DNA from: Mycolicibacterium sp. YH-1
GTDB taxonomy: Bacteria; Actinomycetota; Actinomycetes; Mycobacteriales; Mycobacteriaceae
DNA length: 64,000 bases
Reading direction: 5' to 3'
NCBI RefSeq assembly: GCF_022557175.1
Contig: NZ_CP092915.1
Span: 1,426,001 to 1,490,000, forward strand
Position numbers and translations under genes: made by a program. Numbering within the stretch: position 1 is the first letter of the stretch; every line of letters starts with the position of its first letter. Of this stretch, positions 1 to 9,843 are shown one piece after another. The notes beneath the pieces were generated by a model, which was given only the letters and a program-made list of their open reading frames with translations, was not told where the DNA came from and ran no database searches.

Positions 1-378
1 GCCACCTTGACGAAGTACTACTCGGTCGACGCGGCCGGTAACCAGGTCAGCACGATGCAGGACGGTCAGGCGGCGCTGAACGACATGATGGCGGCACTGG
101 CCCTCGGCAAGGCCACGATGGTCACTTACTCGGTCGCGATCGTCTGGTCTGCGGCCTGGGGCTACGTTCCCGACGAGGACACGTCCTACTGGGGTGCCGA
201 TCACGCGGCAGTGGTGACCGAGGTCGATCTGGAGAACGGCTTCGTCTACGTCAACGACAGCTCGGCCGGGTACGCCGGGCAGCAAACCGGCAGGGGCATG
301 AAGATTGGTCTCGGTGCCTTCATGTCGGGTTGGCAGTCGGGTAACTACGCCTTGACCACCGTCGAGGCACGGGTCTAA
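1..378 (+). CDS. C39-like cysteine peptidase family protein, C-terminal part
   Basis: The frame is already open at base 1, so the gene begins upstream and only its last 125 or so codons are visible. The segment ADHAAVV followed about 20 residues later by YVNDSS matches the His and Asn/Asp part of the active site in C39-like (peptidase_C39_2) domains, which are often exported in mycobacteria. The catalytic Cys and any signal peptide would lie outside the window, so activity cannot be judged. The gene ends with TAA and is followed after 14 bases by a strong hairpin. The family call is by motif only. Confidence 0.6.
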   Translation, partial: ATLTKYYSVDAAGNQVSTMQDGQAALNDMMAALALGKATMVTYSVAIVWSAAWGYVPDEDTSYWGADHAAVVTEVDLENGFVYVNDSSAGYAGQQTGRGMKIGLGAFMSGWQSGNYALTTVEARV

Positions 379-392
379 CCCGCAGGAGAAAG

Positions 393-429
393 CAGAACGG
401 CCGCCGTGGTTTCCACGGCGGCCGCTCTG
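393..429. terminator. Bidirectional hairpin terminator
   Basis: A 12-bp perfect stem (398-409 with 413-424) has a TTT loop. After one mismatch it extends by four more pairs. T-rich DNA follows on the plus side and TTCTGCTTTC follows on the minus side. It lies between two convergent genes and could terminate both. Confidence 0.75.
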
Positions 430-432
430 TCT

Positions 433-534
433 TTACTTACGTGCGTTGCAGTTGGGCGGGTTTCCGCAGTGGTGTCCGCCGTCGCAGGCGTTACAACGAC
501 AGGTGCAGGATCCCTTGGTCTGGGTAGTGCGCAT
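433..534 (-). CDS. Cys-rich 33-residue peptide, metallothionein-like
   Basis: A short frame reads from ATG (534) to TAA. It encodes 33 residues with six Cys in a CxCxCxxC...C...C pattern, plus an adjacent His pair (GGHHCG) and basic ends. The ribosome site AAGGAG sits 9-10 bases before the ATG, which supports translation. The spacing of Cys and His suggests binding of a soft metal (Cu, Zn or Cd), as in small bacterial metallothioneins. The sequence is not the mycobacterial MymT that I know, so orthology is not claimed. A terminator follows directly. It was found by reading the DNA, because it is shorter than the usual ORF cut-off. Confidence 0.6.
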   Translation of the reverse strand: MRTTQTKGSCTCRCNACDGGHHCGNPPNCNARK

Positions 535-558
535 CGAAGGTCAACTCCTTGAATCCGA

Positions 559-570
559 ATATCAAGATAT
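559..570. promoter_or_regulatory. Small AT-rich palindrome upstream of the Cys-rich peptide
   Basis: ATATC-AA-GATAT lies 25-36 bases upstream of the peptide's ATG in an AT-rich patch. Its size and place fit an operator for a metal-sensing repressor (ArsR/SmtB type). No regulator gene is adjacent, so this is only a candidate. Confidence 0.3.
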
Positions 571-633
571 GACTACTTCACAATAGTTCGGCTCAGGCTG
601 AGCGTGAACCCATCGATACGTGATCGTTGCCGT

Positions 634-2517
634 TCAGGCCTGCAGGATCGGCCGCAACGCGTCGATCACGGCGGGATCCTCGATGGTCGAGGGCAGCGGT
701 TCCTCGCGGCCGTCGGCGATACCGCGCATCGTCTTGCGCAGGATCTTGCCCGAGCGGGTCTTCGGCAGGGCCGCGACGATATCGACCCGCTTCAGGCTGA
801 CCACCGCGCCGATGGTGTCGCGGACCGAGGCGACGAGTTCCTCGATGAGTCCCTCGGTGGATGCGCCGGCCTTCAACACGACGAATCCGCGCGGAGCCTG
901 CCCCTTGAGATCGTCGGCGACACCGATCACCGCGCACTCGGCGACGGCCGGGTGCCCGGCCAGTACGGCCTCGATGGCCCCGGTCGAAAGTCGGTGCCCC
1001 GCAACGTTGATCACGTCATCGGTGCGGCCCATGACGAAGAGGTAGCCGTCCTCGTCCAGGTAGCCGCCATCACCGGAGAGGTAATAGCCGGGGAATGCCG
1101 TGAGGTAGGACGCCACGTACCGGTCGTCGTCACCCCACAGGGTGGGCAGGGTGCCCGGCGGGAGCGGGAGTTTGACGCATATCGCGCCCTCCTCGCCGGC
1201 CGCGCACTCGGCGCCATTCGCGGTCAGGATGCGCACGTCATAACCCGGCATCGCGACGGTGGCCGAACCCGGCTTCACCGGCATCTTCTCGATGCCCATC
1301 GGACCGGCGGCGATGGACCACCCCGTCTCCGTCTGCCACCAGTGGTCGATGACGGGGATGCCGAGGTTCTCCGACGCCCAGTGATAGGTGCCCGGATCGA
1401 GGCGTTCGCCCGCCTGGAACAGGTACTTCAACGCCGACAGGTCGTAGTCCGCGAGGCGGGAGGCGTCGGGGTCCTCCTTCTTGATGGCGCGTATCGCGGT
1501 GGGTGCGGTGAACAACACCTTCACGCCGTACTCGGCGGCCACCCGCCAGAACGCCCCCGCATCGGGTGTGCCGACCGGCTTGCCCTCGTAGAGCACCGTC
1601 GTCGCACCCAGCAGCAGGGGGCCGTAGACGATGTAGGAGTGCCCGACCACCCAGCCGACATCCGAAGCGGCCCAATAGACATCGCCCGGCTCGGTGTCGT
1701 AGACGTTGCGCATCGTCCACAGCAGGGCCACCGCGTGGCCACCGTTGTCGCGCACGATGCCCTTGGGCTTACCCGTCGTCCCCGAGGTGTACAGCACGTA
1801 GAGCGGGTCGGTCGCGGCGACCGGCACCGGGTCGACGGGCTGCGCGGTCGACATGGCCTCGGCCCAGTCGACGTCACGCCCGGGGACCAAGTCGCACGGG
1901 TGGTTCTCGCGCTGCACGATGACGCACTTCGGCGTGACGTGCTCGGCGGAGTCCAGCGCCGCGTCGAGCATCGGCTTGTAGGCGACGGTGCGGGTGGGCT
2001 CGATGCCGCATGACGCCGAGACCACCACGGCGGGCCGGGCGTCGTCGATGCGGGCGGCGAGCTCGTGTGCGGCGAAGCCGCCGAACACCACCGAGTGCAC
2101 GGCGCCCAGGCGCGCGCAGGCCAGCATCGCGATCGCGGCCTCCGGGATCATCGGCATGTAGATCACCACGCGGTCGCCCTTGTTGACGCCGAGTTCCCGC
2201 AGCACGCCGGCGAACCGCGCGGTCTGGTCCAGCAGTTCGCGGTAGGTGTAGGTGCGCTTGGTGCCGGTGACCGGTGAGTCGTAGATGAGCGCGGCCTGCT
2301 CGCCGCGACCGGACTCGACGTGCCGGTCGAGGGCGTTTGCGCAGGTGTTGAGCTCGGCGTCGGGGAACCAGCGGTAGAACGGCGGGTTGGAGTCGTCGAG
2401 GATGCGCGTCGGCGGTTTGGTCCACGTCACGGCCTGTGCGGCGGCGGCCCAGAACGCCGACGGGTCGGTGATGCTGGCGTCGAGGACTTCTCTGTAGGTG
2501 GATGCTGACCCGGTCAT
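634..2517 (-). CDS. prpE: Propionyl-CoA synthetase (acetyl-CoA synthetase family)
   Basis: This is a 627-residue adenylate-forming enzyme that converts a short acid, ATP and CoA into acyl-CoA, AMP and PPi. The ATP loop YTSGTTGKPKG is intact, followed by DHWWQTETGW and the hinge/adenylate region YYLSGDGGYLDEDGY. The C-terminal PKTRSGKILRK carries the catalytic Lys that is the usual acetylation target. The sequence FTAPTAIRAIKK, followed by a GERLDPGTYHW stretch, fits the PrpE/ACSS3 branch rather than true Acs, which has a Trp at this point (AIRTFMKW). The cytosolic enzyme probably feeds propionate from odd-chain or sterol breakdown into the methylcitrate or methylmalonyl routes. It stands alone, divergent from the epoxide hydrolase gene. 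Acetate use cannot be excluded. Confidence 0.85.
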   Translation of the reverse strand: MTGSASTYREVLDASITDPSAFWAAAAQAVTWTKPPTRILDDSNPPFYRWFPDAELNTCANALDRHVESGRGEQAALIYDSPVTGTKRTYTYRELLDQTARFAGVLRELGVNKGDRVVIYMPMIPEAAIAMLACARLGAVHSVVFGGFAAHELAARIDDARPAVVVSASCGIEPTRTVAYKPMLDAALDSAEHVTPKCVIVQRENHPCDLVPGRDVDWAEAMSTAQPVDPVPVAATDPLYVLYTSGTTGKPKGIVRDNGGHAVALLWTMRNVYDTEPGDVYWAASDVGWVVGHSYIVYGPLLLGATTVLYEGKPVGTPDAGAFWRVAAEYGVKVLFTAPTAIRAIKKEDPDASRLADYDLSALKYLFQAGERLDPGTYHWASENLGIPVIDHWWQTETGWSIAAGPMGIEKMPVKPGSATVAMPGYDVRILTANGAECAAGEEGAICVKLPLPPGTLPTLWGDDDRYVASYLTAFPGYYLSGDGGYLDEDGYLFVMGRTDDVINVAGHRLSTGAIEAVLAGHPAVAECAVIGVADDLKGQAPRGFVVLKAGASTEGLIEELVASVRDTIGAVVSLKRVDIVAALPKTRSGKILRKTMRGIADGREEPLPSTIEDPAVIDALRPILQA

Positions 2518-2540
2518 AGGGGAACCGTAGCGCTACGAGG

Positions 2541-2570
2541 TTGTCTCTACGTCGCGAGGATTCCTATAGT
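2541..2570 (+). promoter_or_regulatory. Promoter of a predicted leaderless mRNA
   Basis: TTGTCT (2541-2546), an 18-base spacer and TATAGT (2565-2570) resemble a SigA promoter. The -10 box ends six bases before ATG 2577, so transcription would start on the start codon itself. This arrangement is common in mycobacteria. Confidence 0.6.
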
Positions 2571-2576
2571 CAGATC

Positions 2577-3527
2577 ATGGTTACTGACGCTGGGTCTAAT
2601 AGCGCGACGGGCAACAACGTGCCGGACAACAACGCGTTTGCCCGCAGCGCCGAGCCGCCCGCGATCGCGGGTGTGCGCAGGTCGTTCATCCAGGCTCGCG
2701 GCGTCCGGTTCCACGTGACCGAGGCCGGCGACCCCGACGGACGGCCGGTCATCGCGTTGCACGGCTGGCCGCAGCACCACTGGGCCTACCGCGATCTGCT
2801 GGGCAACCCGCCGCCGGGGCTTCGCATCATCGCCCCGGATCTGCCCGGGTACGGATGGTCGGGACCGGCGCCGCATCGCTGGTACAAGGAGGAGATCGCC
2901 ACCGACGTGCTGGCGCTGGCCGACGCGATGGGGCTGGATCACTTCCTGCTGCTGGGCCACGACTGGGGCGGGTTCGTGGGTTACCGGATGGTGCTGGCCG
3001 CCCCCGAGCGCATCGACGGCTACCTGGTGCTGAACATGGCTCACCCGTGGCAGAGCCCCCGCACGGTCCTGCCGCACCTGTGGCGGTTCCTGATCTACCA
3101 ACCGATGGTCGCGGCCGCCGGGGTGCCACTGCAGCAGCGCACCGACTACCTGAAGCGCGTCATCTACGGCGTCGGCCCCGCCGCACACCGGCTCGACCCC
3201 GCCACCGTGCGGGTGTACACCGAGCGGTTCCGCGATCCCGTGGTCGCGCGTGCCGCCCGCGACACCTACCGGACCTTCCTGTTGCATGAGTTGCCGGACG
3301 GGGCAAGGCATCCCGAGAAGCGACGCGCGACGGTGCCGATCCGCGCGCTGTTCGGGCTCGCCGACATCGCGGTGCATCGGTCCCTGGCTGCGCCCAAGAC
3401 CGCCAACGCCGACGACTACACGTTCGAGGGTGCTGACACCGGTCACTTCATCGTCGACGAGCGCCCGGATCTGGTGCGGGCCCGGCTGATCTCGTTGGCC
3501 GAGGAGACGAAGGCGGCTACGGGCTGA
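2577..3527 (+). CDS. Alpha/beta hydrolase, epoxide hydrolase (EphF-like)
   Basis: This is a 316-residue alpha/beta hydrolase. HGWPQ at residues 62-66 forms the oxyanion region. GHDWGG carries the nucleophilic Asp129, and the Asp-type elbow points to an epoxide hydrolase rather than a Ser esterase. TGHFIVDERPD near the end supplies the catalytic His. Mycobacteria have many such enzymes, acting on lipid epoxides or xenobiotics; the substrate here is unknown. ATG 2577 is chosen over the upstream TTG at 2541, because that TTG overlaps the predicted -35 box and the first 12 residues do not look like family sequence. It has no signal peptide and no operon partner. Confidence 0.8.
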   Translation: MVTDAGSNSATGNNVPDNNAFARSAEPPAIAGVRRSFIQARGVRFHVTEAGDPDGRPVIALHGWPQHHWAYRDLLGNPPPGLRIIAPDLPGYGWSGPAPHRWYKEEIATDVLALADAMGLDHFLLLGHDWGGFVGYRMVLAAPERIDGYLVLNMAHPWQSPRTVLPHLWRFLIYQPMVAAAGVPLQQRTDYLKRVIYGVGPAAHRLDPATVRVYTERFRDPVVARAARDTYRTFLLHELPDGARHPEKRRATVPIRALFGLADIAVHRSLAAPKTANADDYTFEGADTGHFIVDERPDLVRARLISLAEETKAATG

Positions 3528-3536
3528 CCCGTCGCG

Positions 3537-3583
3537 TGTGAATCTCACGACGTTTTGGAGCAGATTTCGTCGTGACGTTCACA
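3537..3583. terminator. Hairpin between convergent genes
   Basis: Bases 3537-3552 pair with 3568-3583 (14 of 16 positions) around a 15-base loop. There is no U-tract, so it resembles the tract-less terminators common in mycobacteria. It separates the epoxide hydrolase gene from kdpE. Confidence 0.55.
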
Positions 3584-3604
3584 AACGGGCGTGAGAGTGG
3601 GCGC

Positions 3605-4285
3605 TCACGGCGCGAAGCGGTAGCCCATCCCGGCCTCGGTCAGAAGATGCTTGGGGTGGCTCGGATCGTCCTCGAGCTTGCGTCGCAGCTGGGCGAGGTA
3701 CACCCGCAGGTAGTGGGTCTCCTTGGCGTAGGCCGGTCCCCACACCTCCTTGAGTAGCTCCTCGCGACCCACCAGCTTGCCGCGGTGGCGCACCAGCATC
3801 TCGAGCATGCCCCACTCGGTGGGGGTGAGGTGTATCTCGGTGCCCTTCTTGGTCACCTTCTTCGCCGCGAGATCCACGGTGAACGAGGAGGTTTCGACGA
3901 CGGGCTCATCGGGCTCGGAGGCCGCCGCACCGCGACGCACCGCCGCGCGCAGCCGGGCCAGGAACTCGTCCATGCCGAACGGTTTGGTGACGTAGTCGTC
4001 GGCGCCTGCGTCGAGCGCCTCGACCTTGTCCGAGGAGTCTGTCCGCGCCGACAGCACGATGACCGGCGCGCTGAGCCAGCCGCGTAGCCCCTCGAGCACC
4101 TCGATACCCGACATATCGGGTAGCCCGAGGTCCAGTATGACGACGTCGGGCTTGCGCTCGGCCGCGCTGCGGAGCGCTTGGGCGCCGGTGGCCGCGATGT
4201 CCACCTCGTAGCCGCGCACCGAGAGGTTGATCCGCAGGGCGCGCAGGATCTGCGGTTCGTCGTCGATCACCAGTACCCGGGTCAT
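3605..4285 (-). CDS. kdpE: KdpE, response regulator of potassium uptake
   Basis: This is a 226-residue OmpR-family regulator. The receiver domain has the acidic pair D8-D9, phosphoacceptor D52 (VVILDLGLPDMSG) and K101 (DYVTKPFG). The C-terminal half is a winged helix ending in LRRKLEDDPSHPKHLLTEAGMGYRF. It accepts phosphate from KdpD and activates kdpFABC when potassium or turgor is low. Its start overlaps the end of kdpD by four bases (ATGA), which implies translational coupling. It is the last gene of the operon, convergent with the epoxide hydrolase gene. Confidence 0.95.
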   Translation of the reverse strand: MTRVLVIDDEPQILRALRINLSVRGYEVDIAATGAQALRSAAERKPDVVILDLGLPDMSGIEVLEGLRGWLSAPVIVLSARTDSSDKVEALDAGADDYVTKPFGMDEFLARLRAAVRRGAAASEPDEPVVETSSFTVDLAAKKVTKKGTEIHLTPTEWGMLEMLVRHRGKLVGREELLKEVWGPAYAKETHYLRVYLAQLRRKLEDDPSHPKHLLTEAGMGYRFAP

Positions 4286-6804
4286 GTCGGGACCAATTCT
4301 GGTGCAGCCAGTTCCACGATGACTGTCAGGCCGCCGCCGGGCGTGTCGGCGACGGCGATCGATCCACCCATGGCCTCCACGAAGCCGCGCGCCACCGACA
4401 GGCCAAGACCGACGCCGGACGTGTTGTCATTGTCGCCGAGGCGTTGAAACGGTTCGAAGAGCTGGTCCCCGGCGCCGCGCCGTATCCCTGGCCCCTCGTC
4501 GACGATGTTGATCAGCACGCGATCGCCGACCCGGCCCGCATTGATGCGCACCGTGCCGTCCGGTGCGTACCGCAGTGCGTTGTCGATGACGTTGACCAGG
4601 ACCCGCTCGAGAAGCCCGCTGTCGGCCATCACGGCGGTGTCGCCGACCTCGACCTTGACCTGCTCGCGCCCCGAGAAACCGCGCGGGATACCGAGAATGG
4701 CACGGTGCACGGCCTCTTCGAGGTAGACCACACGCAGTTGGGGATGCACCACACCGGCAGCCAGCCGTGACGAGTCGAGCAGGTTGCCGACCAGTCCGGT
4801 CAGCTGGTCGATGGACTCCTCGACGGTGGCCAGCAGTTCGGCGGTGTCCTCGGGGGAGAAGTCGATGTCCTCGGAGCGCAGGCTCGACACCGCCACCTTC
4901 GCGGCGGCGAGAGGGGTGCGCAGGTCGTGGCTGACGGCCGAGAGCAGGGAGCGCCGCAATTCGTCGGCTCGCGCGATGGCCTCGGCGCGCCCGGCCTCCT
5001 CGGTGAGTTCGGTCTGCCGTACCAGGCCGGCCGCCTGCTTGGCCACGGCACCCAGGACGCGACGGTCGCGGGCTGGCAAGCGCTTGCCTGACAACAGCAT
5101 CCAGAATTCGTCGTCGCCGACCTCGATGGCGGTGTCGGCGGAATCGGGGTCGACGCAGGGATCGACGCCCACACACGCGACGGTTTCTAACCCCTGGCCC
5201 GGGGTCTCACGCAGCAGGCTCACGGCCCGTTGCGAGTACGTCTCGCGGACGCGCTCCAGAAGTGTGGTGAGATCAGCGCCGCGCAGCACCGAACCGGCGA
5301 ACAGCGCCAACAGTTCGGCCTCCTGCGACGCTCGGCGTGCCTCCCTGGCCCGCTTGGCCGCACCGTCGACGAGTGCCGCAACCGCCACCGCGACGGCAAG
5401 CAACACCACGACGGTGATGGCGCTGTCGGGCGAGTTCATGGTGAACGTGTGGCGGGGCTCGACCAGGAAGTAGTTGAGCAGCAGTCCCGAGAACACCGCC
5501 GACAGCGCGGCTGGCGCGACACCACCGAGCAGTGCCACGACCAGGACACCGATGAAGAACAGGGCGCTCTCCCCGCCGATGCCGAGGAAGGGATCCAGCA
5601 GCATCGCGGTGACCGCGCAGATCACCGACGGCACGACGAGCGCGGCCAGCCAGGACGCCAGATGGTGCTGCCGTGGCGTGAGCGAGCCCCAGGACCAGCC
5701 GGGATTGGCCTCGCCGTGGGTGACCATGTGCACGTCGATCTTGCCGGATTCCCGCGCCGTCGCCGCACCGATGCCCTCGTCGAAGATGCGGGCCCAGCGT
5801 GACCGGCGTGAGATGCCGAGCACCAACTGCGTGGCGTTGCGCTCCCTGGCGAACTCCAGCAGGGCCTCCCCGACGTCATCGCCGACGACGGTGTGCACCG
5901 TGGCGCCCAGGCTGGTCGCGACCTCGCGAACCTTGCCCATGTGCGGCGCCGAGACCCCGGACAGGCCGTCGCCTCGCACGACGTGAACGACCATCAACTC
6001 CGCGCTCGATTTCGAGGCGATACGAAACGCGCGTCGTACCAGCGTCTCCGACTCCGGACCGCCGGTGACCGCGACCACCACCCGCTCGCGGGCCTCCCAG
6101 GTGTCATTGATCTCGTGGTCTTGGCGGTACTTCGAGAGTGCCGCGTCGACCTGGTCAGCCAGCCACAGCAGTGCCAGTTCGCGCAGCGCGGTCAGGTTGC
6201 CGCGGCGGAAGTAGTTGCTCAGGGCGGCGTCGACGCGCTCGGGGGCATACACGTTTCCGTGGGACAGCCTGCGCTGCAATGCCTCCGGAGTGATGTCGAC
6301 CAGCTCGATCTGGTCCGCCTGACGGACCACCTCGTCGGGCACGGTCTCCTGCTGCTCGATTCCGGTGATCTGTGCGACGACGTCATTGAGACTCTCGAGG
6401 TGCTGCACGTTGACCGTGGAGATGACGGTGATCCCCGCGTCGAGGATCTCCTCGACGTCCTGCCAGCGCTTGGCGTTGCGGCTGCCGGGTGTGTTGGTGT
6501 GCGCGAGTTCGTCAACCAGGACGACCTGAGGGGCTCGACGGAGCACCGCGTCGACGTCCAACTCCGCGAAGTCCGTCCCGCGATACGACACGTAGTGCGG
6601 CGGAATTACTTCGACACCGTCGAGTAGCTCCGCGGTCTTGCGGCGGCCGTGCGTCTCCACGACCGCCGCGACCACGTCGGTACCGCGTTCCAGCCTGCGA
6701 TGCGCTTCGCCGAGCATGGCGTAGGTCTTGCCGACGCCGGGTGCCGCACCCAGATAGACGCGCAGCTCGCCCCGCTTCTTGGGATGCGACGGCGCTGTGC
6801 TCAC
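4282..6804 (-). CDS. kdpD: KdpD, potassium/turgor sensor histidine kinase
   Basis: This is an 840-residue sensor kinase. The N-terminal KdpD domain has the Walker A motif GVGKT near residue 23 and VLVDELAHTNTPGSRN further on. A universal-stress-like domain follows (about 240-370), then four membrane helices (about 385-500), a GAF-like linker, HisKA with the phosphoacceptor H626 (SAVSHDLRTPLAA) and an ATPase domain with NVIDNALRYAP, DEGPGI and GLGLSV. It controls KdpE by kinase and phosphatase activity in response to potassium and, in some bacteria, c-di-AMP. It overlaps kdpE by four bases and starts seven bases after kdpC. It is a little shorter than the 894-residue E. coli protein, but every domain is present. 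Confidence 0.95.
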   Translation of the reverse strand: MSTAPSHPKKRGELRVYLGAAPGVGKTYAMLGEAHRRLERGTDVVAAVVETHGRRKTAELLDGVEVIPPHYVSYRGTDFAELDVDAVLRRAPQVVLVDELAHTNTPGSRNAKRWQDVEEILDAGITVISTVNVQHLESLNDVVAQITGIEQQETVPDEVVRQADQIELVDITPEALQRRLSHGNVYAPERVDAALSNYFRRGNLTALRELALLWLADQVDAALSKYRQDHEINDTWEARERVVVAVTGGPESETLVRRAFRIASKSSAELMVVHVVRGDGLSGVSAPHMGKVREVATSLGATVHTVVGDDVGEALLEFARERNATQLVLGISRRSRWARIFDEGIGAATARESGKIDVHMVTHGEANPGWSWGSLTPRQHHLASWLAALVVPSVICAVTAMLLDPFLGIGGESALFFIGVLVVALLGGVAPAALSAVFSGLLLNYFLVEPRHTFTMNSPDSAITVVVLLAVAVAVAALVDGAAKRAREARRASQEAELLALFAGSVLRGADLTTLLERVRETYSQRAVSLLRETPGQGLETVACVGVDPCVDPDSADTAIEVGDDEFWMLLSGKRLPARDRRVLGAVAKQAAGLVRQTELTEEAGRAEAIARADELRRSLLSAVSHDLRTPLAAAKVAVSSLRSEDIDFSPEDTAELLATVEESIDQLTGLVGNLLDSSRLAAGVVHPQLRVVYLEEAVHRAILGIPRGFSGREQVKVEVGDTAVMADSGLLERVLVNVIDNALRYAPDGTVRINAGRVGDRVLINIVDEGPGIRRGAGDQLFEPFQRLGDNDNTSGVGLGLSVARGFVEAMGGSIAVADTPGGGLTVIVELAAPELVPT

Positions 6805-6811
6805 CTACCTA

Positions 6812-7687
6812 TCATCCACTCATCTGATCGAGCGCGATGTTGACTTCCAACACGTTCACGACAGGCTCGCCCATGAAGCCCAGGGCCCGGCCGTCGGTAT
6901 GGGCCGCGATGGCGTCTCGGACCTGCTCGGGGCTGATGCCACGGGCCTGAGCGATGCGGTCCACCTGCAGGTCGGCGTATGCCGGGGAGATATTGGGGTC
7001 AAGGCCGCTGCCGCTGGCGGTGACCGCGTCGGCCGGTACGAGGGGCCCGGCCGACGCGGCGCCGCGGATCGGCACTAGCTGGCCGATCGAGTAGTCCTGT
7101 CCCGGTTCGGCGCACTCGACGCGCACACCCCGGTAGGTGTCCAGGAACGGGACCGTGGTGGTGTCGCACGGTTCGTTGACGCTGACCACCCGGGTGGGGT
7201 GGACGACCTGGCCCGACGCGTCGCGGGGGCCGATCACCGACAGCACCGCACCCACGCCGCCGCCGGTGCAGAACGGCCGGGCGCCTGCGCCCTTGTCCAG
7301 TCCGTTGGTCTTGGCGACGTCGGCGCTGCGGCTGCACACCAGGGTCAGCAGGCTGGGCTTGTCGGGCACGTCGACGATGCTCTCCGGGCCCAGGTTGCTC
7401 GCGCTGGTGGCCATCGGGTCGTAGCCGTCGCCGGCGGCGGACGGTCGGCCCTGCAGGTACTGCGGCAGCGGATTGCCGTCGGGGTCGGTGTACAGCTGGC
7501 CGATCAGGCTGCTGCCCACGGGCTTTCCGCCGGTCTCGATGATGGACCCCTGCGCCTTGTCATTCAGGCCGGGGAGCATCGCGATCAGCCAGATGGCGAC
7601 CGGGTAGGCGCCCCCGAGGATGACGGTGAAGACCAGCAGCGCGCGAAGTGCGGCCCAGTGCTGGCGAATGACGGTGGAGAACTTCAT
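6812..7687 (-). CDS. kdpC: KdpC, with a large Cys-containing insertion
   Basis: KdpC is the small single-span subunit that stabilises the KdpFABC potassium pump and helps ATP binding. The N-terminal helix (ALLVFTVILGGAYPVAIWLI), GRPSAAGDGYDP, SNLGPES, VTASGSGLDPNISPAYA and VNVLEVNIALD are all standard. At 291 residues it is about 100 longer than usual (roughly 190). The extra segment lies between SNLGPES and the DAVTASGSG block and holds four Cys (CSRS, FCTGG, EPCDT, ECAEP), possibly two disulphides outside the membrane. It is in frame without stops, so it looks functional. It starts three bases after kdpB ends. Confidence 0.93.
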   Translation of the reverse strand: MKFSTVIRQHWAALRALLVFTVILGGAYPVAIWLIAMLPGLNDKAQGSIIETGGKPVGSSLIGQLYTDPDGNPLPQYLQGRPSAAGDGYDPMATSASNLGPESIVDVPDKPSLLTLVCSRSADVAKTNGLDKGAGARPFCTGGGVGAVLSVIGPRDASGQVVHPTRVVSVNEPCDTTTVPFLDTYRGVRVECAEPGQDYSIGQLVPIRGAASAGPLVPADAVTASGSGLDPNISPAYADLQVDRIAQARGISPEQVRDAIAAHTDGRALGFMGEPVVNVLEVNIALDQMSG

Positions 7688-7690
7688 GAT

Positions 7691-9841
<2,151 letters not shown>

Positions 9842-9843
9842 GG

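Noticed and set aside
604..2013. Long open frame on the plus strand opposite the propionyl-CoA synthetase gene
   Set aside because: High GC leaves the antisense frame open; the minus strand product has full family motifs and the plus product is Arg/Gly-rich without any.
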